A DNA stretch of 16,649 nt from Bondarzewia mesenterica (GCA_004802705.1 SGPL01000653.1:1-16649); one strand, 5' to 3'. Shown: positions 1 through 10,821, numbered from the stretch's first letter. Numbers and translations: made by a program. Notes: a model not told the origin generated them from the sequence alone.

Positions 1-1376
1 TGCGCGCGCGACGGCCCGCCGCCACCTGCGCCATCCCGGGAGTATGTGCGCGTGCGCAGCATTGGCACGCTCACCACTGGTTTGTCCTTCGTCCGCTCCT
101 TTGGTTTCACGCCGAGCATGCGGCGCAGTGGAGAGCATTGGCCGTCTCTGTCGGAGTCAGCGGGCGCAGGTACGGCGGAGATGACTGGCGTGCTGGGGGC
201 GGACATAATGTGCGGCACTGCGCGATGGGGTTGAGGGGCGTGGACGGGGGGATGCAAGCTGGAGCTTGCTGCTGTTTCGTTAGGTAGCCGTGCAGGTACT
301 GTACAGCCGTCAACCAAAAATCCTTAGAAAGAGGATACCTTACATACCAGAAAACAGTCGTGGTGAGAACCACTGTTCCAGTTTCGTCTTGTCTCTCATG
401 CGTAGTTCACCCTGCCGACCGCGTGTTGGGCTTCGGGGCGGTGACGTTAGATCCTCTTGCTTAGGCGTTGAAGGTCGTGAGCGTCCTGTAAATGAGATTC
501 CGAACAAAGTAGGCGATTTCTTTTTCTGAGGCTGAGGAGATGCAAGAATGGGCATGCGCGAATCGTACTCTGCAGGATTTTGGACTACCACCGGGGCAGG
601 CCTACTTCGAGGTGTTCGTGCGCGGACGTTGGTTTGAGTAACAGTCTGCTCCGTGTTGGTCGTGTTGGCTGAGAGAGGGCGAGATGGGGATCGAGTATAT
701 GGTCTGGAAGGAGCGGAGTTGGTCGGCGGTGCCGGCGGTGAGGGACGGCCTTGGGAAGGATCAGTGTCGTTGGAAACGGCGCGGCCGGACGCACTTTGGG
801 ACCGCGAGCGGGAGCGTGAAGTCGAACGTGAAAGGAATTCATAGATCTGAAACTTGAGTCAAATTCGAAATATAGAAGTCGAAGGTCTGACGGGCTAACC
901 TTGGTTTTGGTGCTTGGACGTTCGGCTTTGGACATCTCTAGGTGATCCAGGGAGACACCCACGTCGAGTTTGAGGTGGTCTACACGGGTGGCGAGATCCT
1001 TTTCATAGCCCGAAAAGACAATGGGTGGAGAGTGGTGTGTCTTCTTGTGGGACACGCCCAATGGGTCGGACTTGTTCGTGGAGGTTCAGAAGGAACAAGA
1101 CGACTCACCCGTTGATTTGAGTGGCTGGTCGATGTGCTTTGTGATCGTACAATCTGGCCAAACTGAAAAACACACGACCTACACGTGTTAGGTACAAAGA
1201 GGGTGCGAAGGTGGACGAGGGAAACGAACGTCGTCAGATAAACTGAACCTAGCCGGATCTAAGACGCTCAGTCTGATATGACGGTTTGTTTTTGACGATA
1301 TGGATTGCTCCACGCTCGAACTGAGCGCTGTCGACGGTGTCAGAGATGTCTCGGACTCTGTTGTCAACTCGGACAT
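1..1376 (-). CDS. Ser/Arg/Pro-rich hypothetical protein, 3' end beyond window
   Basis: Function not recognised. Proposed exons, read on the minus strand: 1376-1230, 1162-1109, 1070-900, 846-348 and 271-1 (open to the window edge). All joins keep frame. The protein starts MSELTTESETSL, then has a conserved-looking segment (PPIVFSGYEKDLATRV) and a long low-complexity part with an Arg-Ser repeat (RSTSRSRSRSQS), SPSRP/RPSTP patches and the block RDKTKLEQWFSPRLFSG. It looks like a disordered, phosphorylatable regulatory or scaffold protein; that is inference. Introns 847-899 (GTTAGC..TTTCAG) and 272-347 (GTATGT, with CTAAC before the acceptor) are good. Intron 1071-1108 is only 38 bases and intron 1163-1229 uses a weak GTTCGT donor, so the N-terminal 70 residues and the start at 1376 are tentative. 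The last acceptor could also be three bases further in (CAGCAG) without changing frame. Confidence 0.6.
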
Positions 1377-3257
1377 GTTCAACGGGAACGACGAAACAAC
1401 GAGTCTGTTCCTCGAATTCCAACTTGATGCAGACGGCTCTCACGACACCACGGCGGAACACGTGGTCTGCATGTTTTCTCCTCGACATGCCGCTTTCGGT
1501 ATGTACTACGTACCTACCCATTCAACTCCTTGCTGCTGCATTGAACTGTGTAGAATAGCCCACGAATGGGCTCATATTGGTAATTTAGGGGAGAATTCCC
1601 AGGCCCAGGGCACCTCGTCGGCATACAACAAGCTGCGGTTCCGAGGACAAACTTGATGATGAGCTTCCCGAGTCCGTTTCACCTTCTACCACCAAGAACC
1701 TTTTTTTTTTTTTTGGCAATTATGGGTGCCTCTGTGGGCCTTCACATCTGTATATCTAGTAAGTCCTTAGCTGCCGCTTTTTGTCATTACACTGTGGCGG
1801 CGCTATTCATTCGATGGTATCTTCGAACTCTATCAAGGCTGCCGGCTGCATTCTGACTTTTGTCGGTGACGTGAGTACTGAGTTGCAATTTTATCTTCCG
1901 CGATACCTCCTCGCAGGCAGCAGCATACTGACAGCATCACCCACAAGGTGAGCATGATGATTTCTGATCTGATCACTGAAATTCATCCTCAGAAGAAATG
2001 GCCTGTCGGAACCGTCGAATTTCAGTCTCTGAGAAACTATTTCAGAGCTGTCCAAATGGAGCGCCGCCGCCGCCTTGATACAGACGACAGACGGAACCCA
2101 AGAATCCGGAGATTAGTGATGGCCCGCCGAGCTCCTTGTGTTTATGCTTCACAATCATCAAACGGGCACCCCGTGCTGCACTGCTGCTGCTGGTACATGC
2201 TCGAACCAGTGCTGTTCTCTCTGTGCCTTCTGTCCGTGTCGGCGATTCCAGTGGCTTTGCTTAACTTTCCGCTCTATGCGTTCTCCAAGCGCGAAAGCAC
2301 TTGTGCGCAGATCGCGTGTTGCAGGTTCTTTGCTACGTGGACAAAGGATTGTCGGACATATCTTCACGCGTCTAACTTTATGTCGTAGCTGTTCGGTTCT
2401 CTTCATATTGGCGACTCTGACCGAAATACACTTGGACTTCTGCCTTCTGAGGGTCTTGATGCGTAATGGCTTCCTCGCACCTTGTCCGTTATCCGGATTT
2501 TAATCCCTCTAGGACAATCGGGGCGTCTTGATGCTCCTTCTTAAACCTTGTGTTCTTACACACTGTGAGTTTCCATCCACAATTGATTCTTCGGACAGAG
2601 GAATTTCGTTTGAGAAAGATATCTCGGTCAGCACTATGAACAATTACAACTTGTTAGACAATTAGATCCAGGTACTCTAATTGATCTCTTCCAATGCCAG
2701 CACAGTCACAACCCATTCAAGCGTGCTCGGCACAACCACAAACCTCACAGGTGCCGCAAAGACACAAGACGAGTGCGGGGATATGAAAATTAATTCGCTG
2801 AGTCAATCGAGTCATTCGGTGTCAGTCTGAAACTGTTCCAAGGTGTCTCGCGCCGACGTTGAGTCAGATTGAGCCTCTTCAGAGTCTGAGCCCGTATTTA
2901 CTGCAGTCATCTAAGGTCATCTTGGGGAAAGGGGAATGGCCGGCTTGAAGTAAGTCGGCGAATAAAGTACTTACGAGCACGTGTAGAATGTGACGCTGCG
3001 GACCACCGGACCGTGACAAAGTGACCTCGGGATGCGGCTTGCATTGCGCGAGTCCGAGAGTCTCTTGCCGGTAGGCACCAAAATGTTATCTCCTGCTCTT
3101 GCAGAAACAGTATCGATAGCACGTCACTTATCAACCCGCGACGATGAATGTTACGAGCCTCAACAGGCGAGCCGGTTCTGCTTTCCTCAGTATTGTGCGA
3201 GTTTTCTGTCTTGCAGGCTTTCGTCGTCAAGCGCGCTGATAACCTGTGTTTGATTAG
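1377..3257. other. Gene-poor stretch, no supportable gene
   Basis: About 1.9 kb between the 5' ends of the minus-strand hypothetical gene and the plus-strand aldehyde dehydrogenase, so it should hold two divergent promoters. There is a run of 14 T at 1701-1714. Several ORFs exist (for example 1948-2388 plus and 2907-3461 minus), but none shows a family motif or a consistent splice pattern. The missing first exon of the aldehyde dehydrogenase probably lies in its last few hundred bases. One weak candidate begins at ATG 3032 and could splice from 3189 (donor GTATTG) to 3263 in phase. Confidence 0.4.
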
Positions 3258-5453
3258 AGTAGGAGAGCCTTCCATCGCGCCCGATACGCGCCTTTTGCTG
3301 TCCACATATTGAAGGGCAATCCTGCTCCAGAACCTCGAGAGCAGTATGTACTTTGAAACTCTGTTGCAGATGTAGCTTGACGCGTCCCTAGGTTCTCGGT
3401 GATCAATCCTGCAACGGGAGAAGACCTCTGCACGTACGTCGCACACCGGATCACAACCCATTTATACTTACCTGCATTCTTGTTCTTTGTGTAGAGTTGA
3501 AGCAGCCTCCAAGACTGATGTAGAGCAGGCAGTTCAAGACGCCCACGCGACTTTCAAGTCCGGTGTATGGTCAAACGCCCCCGCGCACCAACGTGCGATG
3601 GTCCTCACGCGGCTCGCGCGCGCACTAGAAGCGCGCATCCCAGAATTTGCGCAGGTAGAGACACTGCAGACGGGACGCGCCATCCGGGAGATGCGTGCAC
3701 AGCTGGGTAGGCTGCCGGAGTGGTTGTGAGTCAATTCTTCTCTCGACCTCGGAGGAGTGGATAAGAAACGTGACAGTTCATATGCAGAGACTACTATTCC
3801 GCTGTGCTGCGCACGCACTCCGCGTATGTCCCGCCCACTCAGGGTCAGCTCCTCAATTACGTGCAGCGGGTTCCGTTGGGTGTCGTCGCACAGATCACGG
3901 TATGGGTTTCATGCACGCCGCTGTTTGGATACTGATTATTGATGTTCTTGAACAAGCCCTTCAACCACCCGCTTTTGATTGCCCTCAAAAAAATTGCTCC
4001 TGCCCTCGCGGCTGGAAACAGCGTTATCGTTAAACCTTCCGAGGTATGAGTGGGGTTGCACAACATGGAGTGGACCTAAAGCGTAGCTCATGCATTATAG
4101 CTCGCGCCAATAACTGTCCTCGAGTTCGCGGAGATGGCTGTAGAGGCCGGAGGTTTGTGTCGATTCTGCCTATTTTTGATTTCAACTCAGTTTACCATCA
4201 TTAGTTCCACCCGGCGTTTTGTCTATCCTGCCTGGTTATGGGAGGACTACGGGTAAAGACCTTGTCTCTCACCCTCTCGTTCGAAAAGTGGACATCACCG
4301 TAGGCCTCGATCATCGCATCCATTGTGAGGACAGTTGACGAGCGTCCTCGTGCAGGCGGGAACATCAACCGGCCGGGCCATTGGTGCTATCGTTGGTGCT
4401 AATCTAGCTTCCTATACGGCAGAGCTAGGTGGAAAGGCACCTGTTGTTGTCTTTGACGATGCCGATGTAGAGTCTGCTGTCAATGGCGCAGCGTTCGCAT
4501 CATTTGTCGCTTCAGGACAGACGTGCGTGTCCGGCGCTCGTCTCATTGTACAAACGAAGATTTACGACGCGTTCATGGCCCGTTTCCTGGATAAAGTTAA
4601 GAGTATCACGAAACGCATGGGTGACAGTACGTCTCGCAACAATTCAGTCGTTCACAGGAGTTGCTCTGATTTAAAGTTGCCACCAGCTATGAACCCTCTC
4701 TCGACCATGGGCACAGTTATCTCTCCTTTCCACTTGGATCGTATCCACAAGATGGTGAAGGAGCGCAGCTCCGGGTCCATTCTTGCTGGTGGAGAGCCCC
4801 TGAAGGGCAAGTCGGAAATTGATGGTTTCGATTTCTCTCAGGGCAGTTTCTTCCCCCCTACTGTTATTGTCGACGTGTCGACCGAAGATGAGATTTGGAA
4901 GGAAGAGATTTTTGGCCCCGTCGTCGTAGTCAAGCGTTTCCAGGTAAAGAGGGCATACGCAATCAGTCAGTCAGACATGCTCACTAGCGGTGATTATTTT
5001 CCGAATATACAGGATGAACAGGATGGTGTTAGCCTGGCTAATGACTGTAAGTATGGTCTTGGAGCAGGCATCTGGACCTCCAACTTGTCAAGAGCGCATC
5101 GTGTTGCTGCACAGCTGGAATCGGGCCTCGTGTGGATCAATACGCATCATCGCAACGATCCAAGCTCACCATGGTGTGTCCTATTCACCGACGGAAGTTC
5201 ACTCGAACTAAGTGCCTGGTACCTTAATGTAGGGGTGGGATGAAGGAAAGTGGGATTGGGAGGGAGAACGGGCTGGAGGCTCTTGATGCTTGTGCGTGTT
5301 GCGTCTTTCGTACTCTTTCCCGCCTGTTCCTCATGCTATTATTTTGCAGACTCACAAAGTAAGTCGACGATCGTGAACGTTGCGTCGGCCGAGGAGAGCA
5401 GGCAGAGGGACGACTGGTTCACAGAAGGGGCGGTTGCCAAGCGGTACGGCTAG
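3258..5453 (+). CDS. Aldehyde dehydrogenase (ALDH superfamily), first exon not located
   Basis: NAD(P)+-dependent oxidation of an aldehyde to its acid; substrate cannot be read from sequence. Exons: about 3258-3343, 3392-3433, 3495-3725, 3788-3899, 3957-4043, 4101-4152, 4205-4299, 4356-4626, 4687-4943, 5013-5173, 5233-5291, 5350-5453, all phase-consistent. Diagnostic motifs in order: FSVINPATGED; PFNHPLL with the catalytic-pocket Asn; KPSE of the cofactor site; AGTSTGRAIG; ELGGK with the catalytic Glu; SGQTCVSGAR with the nucleophilic Cys; EEIFGPV; NTHHRNDPSSPWGG; GMKESGIGREN near the C-terminus. From FSVINP to the TAG it is 489 residues, full family length. About 28 residues precede that (VHILKGNPAPEP) but no ATG is in this frame after the in-frame TAG at 3255-3257, so a short upstream exon is needed. 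The ESGIGREN ending and PFNHP resemble betaine/aminobutyraldehyde-type ALDHs; this is a loose comparison. No break was seen in 2 kb, in contrast to the next gene. Confidence 0.93.
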
Positions 5454-6489
5454 ATCAACTCCCATATGTCCGCGTCGGATCCACGACTCCGCACAACTGC
5501 TGTGGCGGCAGGCGCATCAGTTCCGAGTGTGGACTCCGACATCCCTCTGAGATGTACGTACTTGATTAATGATTGCCCGCGGCATCCGTGGGCGTTTGAG
5601 CGATTGAATCTCTAGCAATTATAAGTAACAGAATGTACTAATTCTATTAAGATGCAAGTTTCTACAGACCCGAAAGGAGGCGAAATGATGGTCATGAGAC
5701 GGTGTTGTTTTCCAAGGCTACGCAACGTCGTTGTTGGGTACGTCTCGATTTCCCTTCTTTCGTAGTGTGAGTATCAATGATCTTCAGCTCAGTGATGAGT
5801 CTATTTGTAGGCTAATAGCTGAGACTACAAATCGCGCTAAAGTCCTCGGCGAATATTGCGAGTCGATGGTACCAGTGGGTCCTTTGGATTATGTAGAATG
5901 CGGGTTACTGGTGCCTCTCCAAGGTCGTGACACTCCGTCGTTTTATTGGTGCCAGCAACATGGCTCAGCTTGATCAACTGCATTGGCTTGAAGACGCCAC
6001 AAAATTCACTCATCATTTCCCTCTTAAGCTTCAACAGATCTCTGTGTAACCCACCCATATTTCATTTCAGAGTTCACGTATTGCAGGCTCACGTGGCCTT
6101 ATAATTGATGCTAGGATCAAGACAATTTGGTATGACTGTGCTCAGGCAATTGCTGAAACTTTCTACTAAGTACTACTAGTTCATCCCAGCATGCATTGTC
6201 GTCACCGTGGCAAGCGATCATCGATCATCTATTCGGCGATGCGTCATTAGATTGGATATCTTGGGTCTTGAAAAACCACATCCACATAGCGTCGAAGTTG
6301 GCGTCACAACCGAGGGACAACCCCGCCTGATCTCTGAACGATTGCCATGCAAAATCCCGTAGGCATTAAATGCCTGGCTGTTATCGAGCTCGAGTATTTA
6401 AGAGGCGAACGCAACGATGGGAGAATAGTACCAACAACCGTCTCATCTTTGTTGAGTTTAACAATCCAACTCCCAACGCCTTTTGCGAC
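5454..6489. other. Spacer: ALDH 3' region and promoter side of the PEBP relic
   Basis: About 1 kb without a supportable gene. Small ORFs (5731-5973 plus, 5837-6058 minus) carry no recognised motif. The first part should contain the 3' untranslated region of the aldehyde dehydrogenase. The last 100 bases hold a TATA-like element, listed separately. Confidence 0.4.
6395..6402 (+). promoter_or_regulatory. TATA-like element TATTTAAG
   Basis: TATTTAAG lies 88 bases upstream of the ATG at 6490 and is followed by a CAA-rich leader. Position and sequence suit a core promoter of the PEBP-like gene, so a promoter relic may remain although the coding part is broken. Motif match only; no transcription evidence. 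Confidence 0.35.
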
Positions 6490-7408
6490 ATGTTCTCTGC
6501 CATCTTCGTCCTCGCCCTCTTCCGAAGCGCCATTGCTTAGGGCGATTCTACTTCGCTGGATAGCATTCAGATTTCAGAAAGCCTTTGACGATTCCAAAAT
6601 CGTCCTTGATGTTATTTCAAACTTCACTCCTCGAACCGACTCCTCCAACAACGAGCTAATTCATGTGACGCCCGGTGTGGAGCTCACTGCGAATCGTACG
6701 TATCTCATAACTTCATCGTAACTGTATTCGAACCATAACTGATTAGAAATGTTCACAGAAACCCTTAACGCGCCGCAATTGTTTATGTCCTTCAGTGACA
6801 GCTCCCTTGCAGACAAGGGTGACCTTTGGTCTGACTATGGTCGACCTCGATGCGCCTTTCCCTGGTAAAGCCTCAGTTGCTCAAGTTCGTCATATCATCG
6901 CCGGCGACATCAAGGCTACCAGAGGGTCTTCGAACCACTCACAACCGGTGAATTCCATCGCGCCTCTGACGACTACATTAACCCGGCTCCACCTGAGGAC
7001 TCTGATGCTCACCGGTGAGTATTCTCACTCCGATCGTTTCTCCATTTTGATATATGTGTTTCGTAATCTACAGATACCCTACCCCGTTGTTCCTCTAGCC
7101 TCAGGATTTCGACCAAACCATTGTCCCATATATCAACATGTCTGCTGACGTATCTAGGATTGACTTCAATCTATCGACCTTCGCTAAGAAGTCGGTATGG
7201 AGAATGCCATTGCAGGCACATATTTCCTCACAAAGGGACCCACTTCGAACGCGACGAGCTCGGCTTCGGCTTCGGCTTCGGGCGCTTCTGCTGTCCGTCT
7301 TCAACGGGCAATGCAACAAGTTCGAACGGGACGGTTGGAATGGAGGTTAAGGGGGCATTTGCAGTGCTGTCGTCCATCGGGGCAATCGCTATTTCCTTCC
7401 TGATCTAG
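6490..7408 (+). pseudogene. Decayed secreted PEBP-like (phosphatidylethanolamine-binding protein family) gene
   Basis: Recognisable parts in order: ATG 6490 with a signal peptide (MFSAIFVLALFRSAIA); KAFDDSKIVLDVISNFTP; HVTPGVELTAN; intron 6696-6758; APQLFMSFSDSSLADK; VTFGLTMVDLDAPFPG, equivalent to the family's DPDAP ligand-site motif; AQVRHIIAGD, the VRH motif; DYINPAPPEDSDAHR, equivalent to the P-x-P..G.HRY region; intron 7015-7073; PQDFDQT; FNLSTFAKKS; NAIAGTYFL; a Ser/Ala tract; and a hydrophobic C-terminus (GAFAVLSSIGAIAISFLI) that may be a GPI-anchor signal. These do not lie in one frame. In-frame TAGs occur at 6538-6540 and 7096-7098, where Gln (CAG) would fit. Frame changes are needed near 6571-6574, 6817-6819 (GGG), 6924-6926 (GGG), 7191-7194 and 7291-7296. 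A lone error would not explain this, and both introns keep good signals. Intact relatives are secreted or cell-surface proteins of unclear function. Family call confident; pseudogene status strong unless the assembly is poor here. Confidence 0.82.
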
Positions 7409-8207
7409 TAGAGGCGGATCCGAGATGTTCGAAATTGGATTCATTGCGGGAGTATATGGGACTCCATTGATTCTTCTAAACGATACTTTTCATACCCGTG
7501 TTTAGTGAACATCTAATTCACGTTGCCTTCGGTCGGTTTCGGATGTTCCTGTAGTCTCACAATTTCGGAATGGATGTGGATTCGACCAAAAGCATGGAAT
7601 CGCAGACGGGTGTTAGTACTAGACTTGTGCGTCACTATGCCATAGAGAGAAACTCGGTCACCAGTCTAAGGTACCACCGTACATTGACTTTGGGCGCTGA
7701 AACAACTGCGCTCAGGGAGGTGAACGGGCGGTTATCATTTTCTATGCTCATCATTTTCACTGTTCAATGTGCAGACTCGTTCCGTTCTGATAGTATCAAT
7801 TTAGTCATCAACTTGACTCTCTGAGTCAGTACTATGAAGGGCAAGCAATAATTGAATGGAGGTTTATTGGCTTGGATGATTAGCAGAATGGCAGCTTCTA
7901 ATTTACAACTATAATGTCGCACACATCCTCCAAAGGTCATAAATTGTGAGGCCTTGCAGATCGCTTGAGAAACGTTAATGGCAGATGTCAATATTGGCTA
8001 CAACAGTTGAAATCACAACACAGTTCTTTCGGACTCTTATATGCTCACCGATCAAATGCATTTAATCTGCATCCGCCAAGGAGGGTAGAGTTTCCTTACG
8101 TGTCGTGTCTAGATTGATTGACGACCCACAAGGAATGGAGATTACATTATCGTTCTTCAGCTTTAAAGACAAAGGCTCGAAGCAGAAGCGCCGACTCTGT
8201 GAGGACA
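7409..8207. other. Spacer before the ICMT-like gene
   Basis: About 800 bases with no supportable gene. It holds the 3' flank of the PEBP relic and the 5' region of the methyltransferase. Short ORFs here (7570-7824 plus, 7764-7991 minus) show no motif and no coherent splice sites. Confidence 0.4.
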
Positions 8208-8975
8208 ATGTCTTTGTTCAAAATACCTTTCCTCGTTTCTGGAGCCCTGGCTGCATGGCTAGCACTGACGCCTCCCAACCCACCTCCATCACCGAAGGAG
8301 ATTGTGAAGAAAACAGGGATGGAGAGGTCGTTCGGAGGTTTCGTTCGAATCCACGCCTTGCTATGGAAGGTCAGTCCTAGCAGAATTGATCTTGTATACC
8401 CGAAGACACTTACCACATCGTGGCAGACTTCCGTTCTGGCTAGCATATCCATCGACATACAGCGCGCACTCGCGCAGCACAATACATCGCCGTTCGCGGA
8501 ACGTGCAGGGTTTGGATCGATGCATGACCAAACGGTGCACACGTATGGTCCGACATTACTTTTCCTGGTCGGATGGGCAGCACTTGTACTTTCTGGAGCA
8601 CTTCGCCTCTGGTGTTATCTGACACTGGGCCGCATGTTCACGTACGAGGTTACAATTCGCGAGGGTCACGAACTCGTCACGCGAGGACCATATGCATACG
8701 TACGACACCCGAGCTATGCGGGTGTCGCATTCGGTGTCCTAGGCACGTTACTACTGCATTTCGGTCCTGGCTCGTGGTTTTACGATGGTGGATGGTTCGG
8801 GACACGAAGCGGCCTGTTGTATTCGGTTTTTTGGGCATGCATGGAGGCATACGTGCTCATAAGCATCATGATGAGGTGTCCGAAGGAGGATGAACTGCTC
8901 ATGGATCAGTTTAGGGACGAGTGGAAAGCGTGGGCCGAAAAAGTACCATACAGAATTTGTCCCGGGATCTTCTGA
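8208..8975 (+). CDS. ICMT-like protein-S-isoprenylcysteine O-methyltransferase family
   Basis: Integral membrane methyltransferase of the isoprenylcysteine carboxyl methyltransferase family. ICMTs methylate the C-terminal prenyl-cysteine of CaaX proteins such as Ras and fungal mating pheromones, using S-adenosylmethionine at the ER. Exons 8208-8369 and 8427-8975 give 236 residues, normal for the family. Start chosen at ATG 8208 because it begins directly with a membrane segment (residues 5-20). Other membrane segments: about 95-120, 149-166 and 183-203. The C-terminal SAM/prenyl module is intact: LVTRGPYAYVRHPSYAG (138-153), then RCPKEDELL, FRDEWKAWAEKVPYR and PGIF at the end. The 57-base intron 8370-8426 has a GTCAGT donor and GTGGCAG acceptor, is a multiple of three and stop-free, so retention would insert 19 residues. 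Members of this family can be Ste14 orthologues or diverged paralogues; sequence alone does not say which. Convergent with the hydrolase. Confidence 0.87.
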   Translation: MSLFKIPFLVSGALAAWLALTPPNPPPSPKEIVKKTGMERSFGGFVRIHALLWKVSPSRIDLVYPKTLTTSWQTSVLASISIDIQRALAQHNTSPFAERAGFGSMHDQTVHTYGPTLLFLVGWAALVLSGALRLWCYLTLGRMFTYEVTIREGHELVTRGPYAYVRHPSYAGVAFGVLGTLLLHFGPGSWFYDGGWFGTRSGLLYSVFWACMEAYVLISIMMRCPKEDELLMDQFRDEWKAWAEKVPYRICPGIF

Positions 8976-9553
8976 GGCGCTCGAAACGTGCCCATACGTA
9001 CAAAAAATGGCAGATATGGATGAGTTTGCTTCATACAGCATGCACGCATTATCATCGCAGGAGGATCACTTGAAGGAATAAAGGAGTAAAGTTGGTACCT
9101 TGTCATTGTACTATGTTTCGTGACTCACCTAACAGCTAAGTGAAACTGAAACAGCCATGCAATCCGTGGCCGGCGATGACGGTTGTCTGGCTTTCGAATA
9201 GGTTTGACTAATGACCGCTGGGCCTGTTAAGGAGACTCAACATGGAAGGTCCAAGGTTGAACGTTGAACCACGGTGAGTGAGCGAGGGCGGGCGCCGCCG
9301 CCGCCCCCGACGGATTAGGAATGCCAGCAATTCTTAAACAGAAGATTTCTCAGCACGTGGCACAAAATGCGCGAGTGCTTCGAATGTTCTGAGCATTTCA
9401 AAATGGAAAGCTCTGAGGATACTTCGTGGAAGAAATGGGCTGGCAAACCATGCATTCTTTTTATCAAAAACAGATTAGGGGTAGAGGGGAGGAAACTTGA
9501 CGTGTTCGCCATTTCTGAAAGAACGGATGACAATCAAACCAAGAAGAGAAAAG
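8976..9553. other. Convergent 3' spacer
   Basis: 578 bases between the stop codons of two convergent genes, so it should hold both 3' untranslated regions. A GC-rich GCC/GCG triplet tract lies at about 9286-9308 and may form a strong hairpin. Short ORFs on both strands lack motifs. Confidence 0.4.
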
Positions 9554-10821
9554 TCACCGTTTTCTCTTGAAAGTTTCAGAAATCCACTCGATGTCCAATC
9601 GATACGTAGCACTCTCCTTGCCCTGACCAGCCGCGAAGTCCCTCAATACATCCTCGTGCAAAGCACCTTTCTCCAAAACGTTCGTCGTATCCGCGACGTG
9701 TTTCTTCAATATCTCGCCAAACTGCACAATTGGATCGCGGAGGCACTCGACTTCTCCAGCCGTATTCAGGATGCGAGGGAAGACGTTATCTAGCCCCTTC
9801 CACCATGTCTCGTCAGCTGCGCGCGGCTCAAAATAACTGCGCTGCTCTGGCTTTATACCAGGACGGACGAGGTCTGCGAGATAATTTAAGGTGGCTGTGT
9901 TCGTGGTGTCGTAGATGTCATTTTCGGGGAAAGATGGTGAAGAGTCGTCGTATGTGACCCAAGGTGAGATAAGCAATGCGCCGGCCAGGGGGCTAGAGAG
10001 CGCCGGGGGAGTGGGGATGTTGGGATGAGGGTGCAAGATGTGTGAGGCGAGCTGCAAGATGAGATTGCCGCCTGCAGAGTCTCCTCCTATCACAATATCT
10101 GAGGGTTTAACGCCCTGAGAAAGCAAGTAGATGATGGCAGCGTTCGCTTGACGCATCTGTGCCGGAAATGGTGTATCCGGAGTTAGAGCTGGAGGACAAA
10201 AAGATAGTCTCAAAAAAAAGGAAAATATTATGCAAAATAAGGAACCGACAGTATTCGAGCAATACGACACCTGCTCCTCCAACTGAAGCCTCCAGATCTT
10301 TCTGGACTTGGTGAAGGAAATTAAAATGCTCCGGCCCGTTAGGAGGGAAAGAATACCCTCCACCTGAACGTTCACAGACGTTTAGCCCCACAGACAACAC
10401 ACTGAGATTGTCAGTACTTACCATGAAAATAGAGGAATATACGATCGAAGCGGCGTGGGCCTATCCAATGTAACTTTGCTCCCTCACCAATATCATCCGA
10501 CAGCACTTCTACCTTATTCTGCTTCGCCCATTTCACATAAACGGGCGTCGCAGAGCCATAAATGTAATATTGCATCTGCCAGATATTCCAGCCAGAGGAT
10601 ACGAAGACCCGCATTTGGGCGTCGCTATATGCCCGCGCCCATGAGCGTTTCTTGTTGGCGCGAGCGAAGACCTTGAACATAAGTGCGAAGGCTAAGATTG
10701 GTTAACCCTAGACAATCACTAGTACTGAATGAGCGAAGCTGAACATACCGAAAGGGACGGCAGATAAGTCCACTTGTAGACGTTGGAACAATGGCAAATT
10801 GGCTTGTGTCTCGGGAGACAT
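9554..10821 (-). CDS. Alpha/beta hydrolase (alpha/beta-hydrolase-3 / HSL-like esterase)
   Basis: Serine esterase/lipase of the hormone-sensitive-lipase-like group. Exons on the minus strand: 10821-10749, 10691-10422, 10363-10250, 10188-9554; introns of 57, 58 and 61 bases; total 363 residues with exact phase closure. Start ATG 10821 gives MSPETQANLPLFQRLQVDL. Motifs: oxyanion-hole HGGGY at 114-118; LEYSLTPDTPFP at 150-161, typical of this group; nucleophile elbow GGDSAGG with Ser190; SPWV at 228-231; acid Asp304 in ECLRD; His330 in GALHED. All catalytic residues are present and the frame is clean, so the enzyme is probably active. No signal peptide is evident, so it is probably intracellular or ER-associated. 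In fungi this fold includes steryl-acetate deacetylases and other small-ester hydrolases; substrate unknown here. Confidence 0.92.

Noticed and set aside
1948..2388. 146-codon plus ORF with a Cys/Leu-rich hydrophobic part
   Set aside because: No recognised domain, no matching splice signals, and a competing overlapping ORF in another frame at 2138-2503; not enough to call a gene.
2907..3461. 184-codon ORF on the minus strand
   Set aside because: Its N-terminal part lies opposite the ALDH exons at 3258-3343 and 3392-3433, it shows no family motif, and its composition (Arg, Ser, Cys rich) looks like antisense sequence.
6795..7148. Open plus frame covering the PEBP core as a stand-alone gene
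   Set aside because: It holds the DLDAP and VRH motifs but begins mid-domain and ends in a non-homologous frame; it is one piece of the decayed gene.
8147..8542. 131-codon minus ORF
   Set aside because: Antisense of the ICMT-like exons, without motifs.
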